This document shows positions 1-4,524 of a stretch of 8,018 bases of DNA, piece after piece. Every line of letters begins with the position of its first letter. Position 1 is the stretch's first letter. Source of the stretch: Firmicutes bacterium CAG:884 (lineage in GTDB: Bacteria > Bacillota_I > Bacilli_A > RF39 > UBA660); the NCBI GenBank assembly GCA_000433875.1, contig HF993328.1:1-8018 (forward strand), written 5' to 3'. Both the position numbers and the translations under genes were made by a program. The notes under the pieces are model-generated. The model saw only the letters and a list, made by a program, of their open reading frames with translations, was not told the origin of the DNA and did not search any database.

Positions 1-100
1 AAATTTGGTCTCACATCATTTACAACTACACATTTTGAATATTTTTATGAAAAATATTTTTATAATTAAAATTAATTGTTGCTATATAGTACGATTTTTA

Positions 101-133
101 AATATAAAAATATAAAAGCCTCTTTAAAGAGGC
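101..133 (-). terminator. Intrinsic terminator of small unit 1
   Basis: On the minus strand a perfect GCCTC/GAGGC stem (118-133) closes on a self-complementary TTTAAA centre. It is followed at once by a T-rich run (117 down to about 101). The G+C-rich stem plus T-run in very AT-rich DNA is a typical Rho-independent terminator. It ends the short unit that starts near 178. Confidence 0.8.
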
Positions 134-178
134 GCACTTAAAAAGCGAAAAACCACATAATGTGCACTAATTAAATGT
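105..178 (-). ncRNA. Putative small RNA, unit 1 of a tandem pair
   Basis: This is a predicted transcript of about 70 nt. A TATAAT box at 185-190 puts the start near 178, and the terminator at 101-133 ends it. The predicted 5' end is ACATTTAATTAGTGCA, which matches the 5' end of the neighbouring unit (218-297) except for one base. A short CACA/TGTG hairpin follows, then a U-rich linker, then the terminator stem. The -35 is poor (GTGAAT or TGAATA, depending on spacing). No ribosome site is seen. A six-codon frame, MWFFAF, begins at the ATGTGG shared by both units, but nothing suggests it is translated. I recognise no known RNA family. Alternatives are a leader or attenuator remnant. Confidence 0.5.
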
Positions 179-179
179 A
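163..179 (-). repeat. 17-bp direct repeat, copy 1
   Basis: TGCACTAATTAAATGTA on the plus strand matches 16 of 17 bases of the copy at 282-298, and the copies start 119 bp apart. In both copies the -10 box begins 6 bp beyond the repeat, so the repeat covers the predicted start and first ~16 nt of both minus-strand transcripts. Confidence 0.8.
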
Positions 180-184
180 CTAAT

Positions 185-190
185 ATTATA
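185..190 (-). promoter_or_regulatory. -10 box of small unit 1
   Basis: This is a perfect TATAAT on the minus strand, with the predicted start at about 178. No convincing -35 is present: a spacing of 18 gives GTGAAT, with three of six consensus bases. The promoter may be weaker than that of unit 2, or may need a factor. Confidence 0.45.
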
Positions 191-217
191 TTCAAAAATT
201 ATTTTTTTATTCACTTA

Positions 218-248
218 TAAAGCAAAAACTAGCTTACGCTAGTTTTTG
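218..248. terminator. Strong, probably bidirectional terminator
   Basis: An 11-bp perfect stem (223-233 with 238-248) closes a TTAC loop. The outer part of the stem is an A5/T5 run, so a T-run follows the hairpin in either direction. On the minus strand it ends small unit 2 and would also catch read-through from the MazF-like gene, which has no strong terminator of its own. Confidence 0.85.
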
Positions 249-297
249 AACAAACTTCTTCCACATATGAATAAACATATATGCATTAATTAAATGT
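218..297 (-). ncRNA. Putative small RNA, unit 2 of a tandem pair
   Basis: This is a predicted transcript of about 75-80 nt. It runs from a perfect consensus promoter (304-332) to the 11-bp terminator stem (223-248). The 5' end ACATTTAATTAATGCA is shared with unit 1 apart from one base. A hairpin can form next (ATATG/CATAT around a TTTATT loop, or CATATA/TATGTG), then the shared ATGTGG, a purine-rich linker and the terminator. A short frame from ATGTGG reads MWKKFVQKLA with its stop in the terminator loop, but it has no Shine-Dalgarno. The unit starts about 75 bp downstream of the MazF-like gene on the same strand but has its own promoter. The family is not recognised, and the best reading is a small regulatory RNA. 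Confidence 0.6.
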
Positions 298-298
298 A
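282..298 (-). repeat. 17-bp direct repeat, copy 2
   Basis: TGCATTAATTAAATGTA on the plus strand is the partner of the copy at 163-179, with one difference (T for C). It lies at the predicted 5' end of small unit 2, at the same distance from the -10 box as copy 1. Confidence 0.8.
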
Positions 299-303
299 AC
301 TAA

Positions 304-332
304 ATTATATAATTATATTGTTAGTTTGTCAA
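304..332 (-). promoter_or_regulatory. Perfect consensus sigma-A promoter of small unit 2
   Basis: On the minus strand TTGACA (327-332), a 17-bp spacer and TATAAT (304-309) match the vegetative consensus exactly. The predicted start is near 297. It is the strongest promoter in the window and drives no protein gene, only the ~80-nt terminated unit. TTTGTCAAT across the -35 also has 8 of 9 bases of a Spo0A box, but any TTGACAAA -35 would give this by chance. Confidence 0.75.
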
Positions 333-371
333 TATTTTTCATTACATTTTTAATAAAAATTATTTTAAACA

Positions 372-1109
372 TTATTTAAATAAATAATACTTAGATATTG
401 CTTTATTAATTTCACAATAATCTTTTTTTGTTAATATTGCTAACCTATCTTTTGAAAAATATGGTGCAACTATTCTTTTAGAACATAAATTCATCATATT
501 TTCTATTTTTGCAGTTCCTTCATTTAAACATTCCAAATCATAATGAAAATAATACTTATCAGTTCTTCTTTTTGTTGTCAATGGAATCATTGTCCATAAT
601 TTTTTATCACCTGTTGGTCTCCATAAAATTGCTGGTCTTAACTTTCTAAGTTCACTACCAACGCCAATTCCAAAATCAACCCAATAAATTGCATTTTGAA
701 TTAATTCATCTGTATCTACATTTTTTTGATTAATAATATATTTATCCCTACACCATTTTATATAGTTAACGCCATCAATGTCACTTTTAACATTTTTATC
801 TAAAAATTGAATTAAAGATTTTTTACATTCACAAAGTATATTATAAAAATCCTTTGAAGATAGTTTGATTGGTTCTCCTTTCTCATATATACACCTACTC
901 ATTTTTGAACGATTATAATCAGCTATTTTATTTACATCTACGTATTTTTTTATAGAACTACAATAAATACAGCCTTTTTTTTCATTTGAATATACAGGCA
1001 TTCCAACATAATGATTTGCAGAAATATCGTAAATAATCAATACCCACTCTATATTATTTTTTTCATTTGTTTCATATATTTGTTTAAAATTAATTGTTAA
1101 TAACCCCAT
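372..1109 (-). CDS. MazF/PemK-like protein, apparent tandem-domain
   Basis: A 245-residue protein. The C-terminal half (from about residue 141) resembles MazF/PemK toxins: a VDFGIGVGSE strand-loop, then R158-P159 at the end of LRKLRP, an IPLTT strand (176-180) and a GTAKIENMMNLCSKRI segment like the S-x-x-x-E...R signature after the RNase core. The N-terminal half (about 20-95) looks like a decayed copy, with YVGMPVYSN and VDVNKIADYNRSKM. This suggests two MazF-fold domains in one chain, against about 110 residues for classical MazF. That family consists of sequence-specific endoribonucleases; activity here is inferred, not shown. I chose ATG at 1107-1109 because AAAGGTGA sits just upstream; a GTG nine bases earlier lies inside that ribosome site. 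No antitoxin gene is adjacent. It lies alone between the spo0A terminator and the small-RNA units, so it may be an orphan toxin-like or regulatory RNase. Confidence 0.7.
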   Translation of the reverse strand: MGLLTINFKQIYETNEKNNIEWVLIIYDISANHYVGMPVYSNEKKGCIYCSSIKKYVDVNKIADYNRSKMSRCIYEKGEPIKLSSKDFYNILCECKKSLIQFLDKNVKSDIDGVNYIKWCRDKYIINQKNVDTDELIQNAIYWVDFGIGVGSELRKLRPAILWRPTGDKKLWTMIPLTTKRRTDKYYFHYDLECLNEGTAKIENMMNLCSKRIVAPYFSKDRLAILTKKDYCEINKAISKYYLFK

Positions 1110-1114
1110 ATCAA

Positions 1115-1122
1115 TCACCTTT
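1115..1122 (-). promoter_or_regulatory. RBS that sets the MazF-like start
   Basis: AAAGGTGA on the minus strand lies five bases before the ATG at 1107-1109. It overlaps the alternative GTG at 1116-1118, so the GTG cannot be served by this site and the ATG is preferred. Confidence 0.65.
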
Positions 1123-1141
1123 ACTTTCTTTTTGCTATAAA

Positions 1142-1170
1142 ATTATATTTTTAAGAATTAATATTTTCCA
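1142..1170 (-). promoter_or_regulatory. Probable promoter of the MazF-like gene
   Basis: On the minus strand TGGAAA (1165-1170; four of six -35 bases), 17 bp and a perfect TATAAT (1142-1147) lie 33 bp upstream of the ATG. This suits a single-gene transcript separate from spo0A, whose terminator lies further upstream. The AT-rich background makes chance -10 boxes common, hence only moderate confidence. Confidence 0.45.
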
Positions 1171-1235
1171 TTCTTTGATAATATAGAAACCATAAAATTT
1201 TTTGGATATATATTTTCTATTTTATAATTAAGCAT
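1158..1235 (-). CDS. Possible 25-residue small ORF, very uncertain
   Basis: An ATG frame reads MLNYKIENIYPKNFM and then ten more residues to a TAA. The frame stays open seven codons upstream of the ATG, up to a run of three TAA codons. It sits where an antitoxin would be expected, just ahead of the MazF-like gene. It has no Shine-Dalgarno, is far too short for a classical antitoxin, and its end overlaps the predicted -35 of the next gene. The residue mix is protein-like, but frames of this length arise by chance in AT-rich DNA. It could be a decayed fragment. Confidence 0.15.
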   Translation of the reverse strand: MLNYKIENIYPKNFMVSILSKNGKY

Positions 1236-1370
1236 TTTTAAAATTTTTTGTAATATTTATTATTAATTTGTATTATATTTTAAAAGGTTTTAGTAACCTT
1301 AATTTCCAAGCTAGAAACATTTAAAATTTAAAATTATTAATTTATATAAACAAATAACTACTTATATTTA

Positions 1371-1397
1371 TAAAAAAACAAGTTTTACCTTGTCTTA
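1371..1397 (-). terminator. Terminator after spo0A
   Basis: Immediately after the spo0A stop, the minus strand forms AAGACAAG/CTTGTTTT around a GTAAAA loop, eight pairs with one G-U, running into a T-rich tail. It closes the long minus-strand unit and separates spo0A from the MazF-like gene. Confidence 0.75.
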
Positions 1398-1400
1398 TTT

Positions 1401-2174
1401 TTATACAGCAATTCTATGGAAATCCATTCTTAATTTATCAGCTAATGTTACAATAAACTCTGAATTAGTTGGCTTAGCTTTATCAATATCAACACTATGA
1501 CCAAACAATTCTTCCATCATATCCCACGAACCTCTATTCCAACTAACTTCAATTGCATGTCTAATTGCTCTTTCAACTCTTGAAACAGTTGTATCATATT
1601 TACCAGCCAGTTCTGGATATAATTCTTTAGTAATTCCACCAATAACATCTGGTCTATCAAATACAATATTAATCGCATCTCTTAAAAATTGATACCCTTT
1701 TATATGAGATGGAATACCAAGCTCATGAAGCATCTTTGTAATTGAAACTTGCAAATTATGAGTTTCAAAATCAATTGTTTTACTTTCCTTCTTTTTAGAA
1801 CAAACTTCAATTATTCTCTTTTCTAAATCTTCTAAATCAAACGGTTTAAGTATTAAATAATTAACACCATATTCAGCTACTTCTCTTATTACTTCACCAG
1901 CATTATAACTAGTTGCAACTATAACTTTCTTATCAATCCCACGACTTCTCATTTCTTTTAAAACATACATACCATCTTTTTTAGGCATTATTAAATCCAA
2001 AACAATTACATCATACTCATCTTTCTTAGAATCAATAACCTCAATTCCATCTTTTCCATCATATGATTCAAGTACTACTTTAATCTTACTACTATCCTTA
2101 AAATATTCCTTTACCATTTGAATTAAACTTACGTTATCATCAATAATAAGTACTTTAATTGTATCTTTTTCCAT
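1401..2174 (-). CDS. spo0A: Stage 0 sporulation response regulator Spo0A
   Basis: This is the master transcription factor for entry into sporulation, active when phosphorylated through a phosphorelay or by orphan histidine kinases. It has 257 residues, close to the usual ~267. The N-terminal receiver shows the acidic pair D12-D13, phospho-acceptor D60 in VLDLIMP, T88 and K110 in LKPF. A linker follows, then the Spo0A-only DNA-binding domain from about 147, with HIKGYQFLRDAI, SRVERAIRHAIEV (198-210) and KAKPTNSEFI, nearly as in Bacillus subtilis. The recognition helix being intact supports binding to standard 0A boxes. I start at ATG 2172-2174: a TTG fifteen bases upstream keeps the frame, but GAAAGGA lies between the two and serves the ATG. 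It lies 98 bp after tpiA with its own -10 and tandem 0A boxes, and a terminator follows. Presence of spo0A suggests sporulation but does not prove it. Confidence 0.97.
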   Translation of the reverse strand: MEKDTIKVLIIDDNVSLIQMVKEYFKDSSKIKVVLESYDGKDGIEVIDSKKDEYDVIVLDLIMPKKDGMYVLKEMRSRGIDKKVIVATSYNAGEVIREVAEYGVNYLILKPFDLEDLEKRIIEVCSKKKESKTIDFETHNLQVSITKMLHELGIPSHIKGYQFLRDAINIVFDRPDVIGGITKELYPELAGKYDTTVSRVERAIRHAIEVSWNRGSWDMMEELFGHSVDIDKAKPTNSEFIVTLADKLRMDFHRIAV

Positions 2175-2180
2175 TTTATT

Positions 2181-2187
2181 TCCTTTC
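2181..2187 (-). promoter_or_regulatory. RBS that sets the spo0A start
   Basis: GAAAGGA on the minus strand lies six bases before the ATG at 2172-2174. The TTG at 2187-2189 overlaps this site and has no ribosome site of its own, so the five extra N-terminal residues it would add (MKGNK) are not likely. Confidence 0.7.
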
Positions 2188-2201
2188 AACTCTACTATTT
2201 A

Positions 2202-2207
2202 ATTATA
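2202..2207 (-). promoter_or_regulatory. -10 box of the spo0A promoter
   Basis: A perfect TATAAT on the minus strand has its predicted start near 2195, leaving a short leader before the RBS. The -35 region is poor: CTAGAT at 17 bp, or TAGATT at 16 bp with three consensus bases. A weak -35 with activator boxes upstream fits a regulated promoter. Confidence 0.5.
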
Positions 2208-2248
2208 CTACATTTTTCGTATAAATCTAGGGGGATAAATTATCTAGT

Positions 2249-2267
2249 TTTGTCGAATCCTGTTGAA
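2249..2267 (+). promoter_or_regulatory. Tandem Spo0A-binding (0A) boxes upstream of spo0A
   Basis: TTTGTCGAA (2249-2257) is a perfect match to the 0A box TTTGTCRAA. A second core, TGTTGAA (2261-2267), differs from TGTCGAA by one base. The cores start exactly 10 bp apart in the same orientation, one helical turn, as expected for a head-to-tail Spo0A dimer. They centre about 62 bp upstream of the predicted spo0A start. This implies Spo0A~P acts on its own gene. The box DNA consensus is established; activation versus repression here is inference. Confidence 0.7.
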
Positions 2268-2272
2268 AAACA

Positions 2273-2950
2273 TCAGATTTTGTTAACTTCTTTTATAATC
2301 TCATTAAACTCATCTACTTTACTAGCAGAAAACCCAACTAAAAATCCATCTATATTAGATATTTTATTTAAAGTATCAATGTTTTGTAAATTAACACTAC
2401 CTCCATATAATACTTTATAATTATAGTTTTCTTTAATAAAATTAGTTATATTTTTTATTTCCTCATTAGTTGGAATAAGTCCACTTCCAATAGACCAAAT
2501 AGGTTCATATACAATAATAACTTTACCATTAATACCATCTAAACATTCATCTAATTGTTTTTTTATTACATCTAAAGTTAAATTATTGTTTTTTTCATCC
2601 AATGTTTCGCCAACACATAACATAACATTCATATTATGTTTTAAAGCATTTTTAATTTTTAAATTAATGATTTTATTATCATTATATTTTCTTGTTTCAT
2701 AATGACCAATTAAAGCATATGTAACACCAATATTCACACCTTGTAAAGCTGATACTTCACCTGTAAAAGATCCCTTTTCATACATGCTAACATCTTGTAA
2801 ACCAACATTAATATTTTTATTCAAAAAATATGGAATATGTATAGATGACGGACAAACAACAACATTATCATCTCTAATTAAATTATCAAGATAATTTTTT
2901 ATTTCTGATCCATCAAAATACATCTTTAAATTACCGACAATCAGTTTCAT
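2273..2950 (-). CDS. tpiA: Triosephosphate isomerase, short divergent form
   Basis: Interconverts dihydroxyacetone phosphate and glyceraldehyde-3-phosphate in cytosolic glycolysis. Catalytic residues are present: N7 and K9 in GNLKM, H83 in IGHYETR, E149 in VYEPIWSIGSG, and the YGGSVN phosphate loop (182-187). At 225 residues it is about 25 shorter than the usual ~250. The loss is spread over loops, notably after H83, where the usual SERR and the following stretch shrink to YETRKYND. Other departures: GNWKM is GNLKM, the loop-6 lid ends SGLIPT in place of TGKTA, and the usual LVGGASL is LVGFSAS, replacing the second phosphate-binding glycine by F207. The first 20 bases overlap the pgk end, with a weak AAAGG about 15 bases before the ATG, so translation is likely coupled to pgk. 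With gap and pgk adjacent, TPI is the clear assignment. Activity level is unknown. Confidence 0.93.
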   Translation of the reverse strand: MKLIVGNLKMYFDGSEIKNYLDNLIRDDNVVVCPSSIHIPYFLNKNINVGLQDVSMYEKGSFTGEVSALQGVNIGVTYALIGHYETRKYNDNKIINLKIKNALKHNMNVMLCVGETLDEKNNNLTLDVIKKQLDECLDGINGKVIIVYEPIWSIGSGLIPTNEEIKNITNFIKENYNYKVLYGGSVNLQNIDTLNKISNIDGFLVGFSASKVDEFNEIIKEVNKI

Positions 2951-4124
2951 ACTTACTTTCTATTACCTTTATTCCAGGCAATTCTTTTCCTTCTAAAAGT
3001 TCAAGTGAAGCGCCACCACCAGTAGAAATATGAGTAAATTTATCTTTATATCCCATACTTATTAAAGCAGCCGCTGTATCTCCGCCACCAACAATAGATG
3101 TAACATTTAAACTTGTTATTATTTTAGCAAGTTCATTCGTACCGGTTGCAAATGCTGGTATTTCAAAATAGCCAACAGGACCATTCCATATAATTGTCTT
3201 ACTCTTTTCTAAATATGTTTTGAAAAGTTGAACTGTCTTTGGTCCAATATCAAGTCCAATATCATTATCATCAAATTTATCATTGTCTTTAACAACAATC
3301 TTAGCATCCTCATTGATTTCTTTCGCAACTAAACTATCAACTGGTAAAACAATTTTATCGCTCATATTTAATATTTTTTTGCAAAAATCTATTTTTTCTT
3401 CATCCAATAAAGATGAACCAACATTATATCCTTTTGCCTTCAAAAAAGTATAAGCCATTCCTCCACCAATTAAAATATAATCAGCTTTTTTAACCAAGTT
3501 TTCTAAAACCATTATTTTATCAGTTACCTTTGAACCACCAACAATAACTGTAAGTGGTCTATCTGGATTATCAATTGCTTTTTTCAAACAATCAAGTTCC
3601 TTTTGAACAAGTAATCCAAAACAACTAGGTAAATGAGAAGCAATACCAACATTTGATGCATGACTTCTATGGGCTGTACCAAAAGCATCATTTACATAGA
3701 AATCCGCAAGTTTACTCCAGTACAAACCAAGTTCCGGATCATTTTTTGATTCTTTCATTCCATCAACATCTTCAAATCTTGTATTTTCCATTAATAATAT
3801 ATCACCATTATTTAAACTATTAATTGCATCTTCTAATTTTTTTCCTCTTGTTTCATTTACAAATATAATTTTTTGACCTAAAAGCTCTTCTAATCTTTTG
3901 GCAACAACATCCAAAGATTTTCCGCTTTTATCTTGAACTGTTTCTACTCTCCCAAGATGGGACATCAATATAATTTTGGCCTTTTTATCTCTTACTAATT
4001 TTATAGTTGGTAAAGACTCAACAATCCTATTATCATCTTTAATAACTCCATCTTTTATTGGAACATTAAAATCACATCTAATTATTACTTTCTTACCTTC
4101 TAAATCACAATTGCGTAAATCCAT
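2931..4124 (-). CDS. pgk: Phosphoglycerate kinase
   Basis: Transfers phosphate from 1,3-bisphosphoglycerate to ADP, the first ATP-forming step of glycolysis. Its 397 residues are the normal length for a bacterial monomeric PGK. Seen in order: CDFNVP (17-22), R33, SHLGR (55-59), R116 in ENTRF, NDAFGTAHRSHAS (145-157), GGSKV (196-200; nucleotide-site lysine K199), IGGGMAYTF, WNGPVGYFE (313-321), GGGDT (346-350) and STGGGASLE (367-375). The N-lobe binds the triose substrate and the C-lobe the nucleotide. Small departures from the common GPMGVFE motif (V, Y) are unlikely to matter. The RBS AGGTGAG lies just before the ATG and includes the last G of the upstream pilin-like gene's TAG, an 8-nt gap, so translation is probably coupled. 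The 3' end overlaps tpiA by 20 nt. It is part of the gap-pgk-tpiA group. Confidence 0.98.
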   Translation of the reverse strand: MDLRNCDLEGKKVIIRCDFNVPIKDGVIKDDNRIVESLPTIKLVRDKKAKIILMSHLGRVETVQDKSGKSLDVVAKRLEELLGQKIIFVNETRGKKLEDAINSLNNGDILLMENTRFEDVDGMKESKNDPELGLYWSKLADFYVNDAFGTAHRSHASNVGIASHLPSCFGLLVQKELDCLKKAIDNPDRPLTVIVGGSKVTDKIMVLENLVKKADYILIGGGMAYTFLKAKGYNVGSSLLDEEKIDFCKKILNMSDKIVLPVDSLVAKEINEDAKIVVKDNDKFDDNDIGLDIGPKTVQLFKTYLEKSKTIIWNGPVGYFEIPAFATGTNELAKIITSLNVTSIVGGGDTAAALISMGYKDKFTHISTGGGASLELLEGKELPGIKVIESKYETDCR

Positions 4125-4132
4125 TTTCTCAC

Positions 4133-4501
4133 CTAATCTATTTGAACAATATAAATAAGTTCATTATTGCTATTTTTTTCTACTATTATATACCCTGTAA
4201 TTTCTTTTTTAGTCTTCGGATTTGTTGGTATTTGATCTATAACCTCAGCATTTACTAAATCCGTTATATCAATAGTAACTCTTTTACCTTCCTTTAATTC
4301 TTCATCAACTTTTCTATATACTCCTGGTAAATTAACATATTCCTCAGTTGCCATTTCCAAGTTTTTTATCATCGTTTGATACTTTCGATCGTTTGAATTT
4401 TCAAGTGAATTACTTAAAGTAGTAAATCCAACAGTTAGAATAATACTAAGAACTAATATTATTGCAATCAATTCAACGAGTGTAAAACCTTTATTTTTCA
4501 T
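4133..4501 (-). CDS. Type IV pilin/pseudopilin-like protein
   Basis: A 122-residue protein with a class III prepilin N-terminus: short basic leader MKNKG, cleavage expected between G5 and F6, TLVE with E10 (fifth residue of the mature form), then a hydrophobic helix to about residue 30. The rest is a small soluble domain rich in charged residues. Such proteins are cut and N-methylated by a prepilin peptidase (PilD/ComC) and assemble into pili, competence pseudopili (ComGC-like) or type II secretion pseudopili. No ATPase, peptidase or other pilin gene is in the window, so the partner machine must be elsewhere. Its ATG is 10 bp after the gap stop. No Shine-Dalgarno sits at normal spacing: AGGAGG is 17 bases upstream in the arm of a hairpin. 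Its TAG overlaps the pgk RBS. Family assignment is firm; the specific role is unknown. Confidence 0.88.
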   Translation of the reverse strand: MKNKGFTLVELIAIILVLSIILTVGFTTLSNSLENSNDRKYQTMIKNLEMATEEYVNLPGVYRKVDEELKEGKRVTIDITDLVNAEVIDQIPTNPKTKKEITGYIIVEKNSNNELIYIVQID

Positions 4502-4524
4502 AAAAAGAGGCCTACTTGCCTCCT
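4502..4524 (-). terminator. Terminator-like hairpin at the gap/pilin junction
   Basis: On the minus strand AGGAGGC (4518-4524) pairs with GCCTCTT (4505-4511), seven pairs with one G-U, around a six-base loop that starts with the last bases of gap and holds its TAG stop (4512-4514). A T-run leads straight into the ATG of the pilin-like gene. It has the form of an intrinsic terminator and may lower transcription of pilin-pgk-tpiA relative to gap, or protect a gap mRNA 3' end. Ribosomes finishing gap would disrupt it. Confidence 0.55.

Noticed and set aside
38..58. Plus-strand terminator AATATTTTT/AAAAATATT
   Set aside because: The nine-pair stem is only A-T with a three-base loop, in DNA where such foldbacks are common, and no gene is seen upstream of it.
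1284..1300. Hairpin AAGGTT/AACCTT as a second terminator or small RNA
   Set aside because: The six-pair stem is weak, its T-run is broken by A residues, and no promoter with a good -35 goes with it.
2175..2189. TTG start adding five residues to Spo0A
   Set aside because: The only good ribosome site lies between this TTG and the ATG and is spaced for the ATG; Spo0A proteins also begin close to the receiver strand.
2238..2268. Sigma-H promoter for spo0A
   Set aside because: ACAGGATTC resembles a sigma-H -35, but no GAAT-type -10 sits at the required 11-12 bp; the nearest candidate is too close and has a mismatch in the core.
2273..2275. UGA read as tryptophan (Mycoplasma-type code)
   Set aside because: tpiA ends naturally at this TGA at the expected C-terminus, and tryptophans in the conserved motifs I checked are TGG.
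3976..4158. Plus-strand ORF opposite the pgk start
   Set aside because: It mirrors a strongly conserved pgk sequence on the other strand, has no ribosome site and no recognisable domain.
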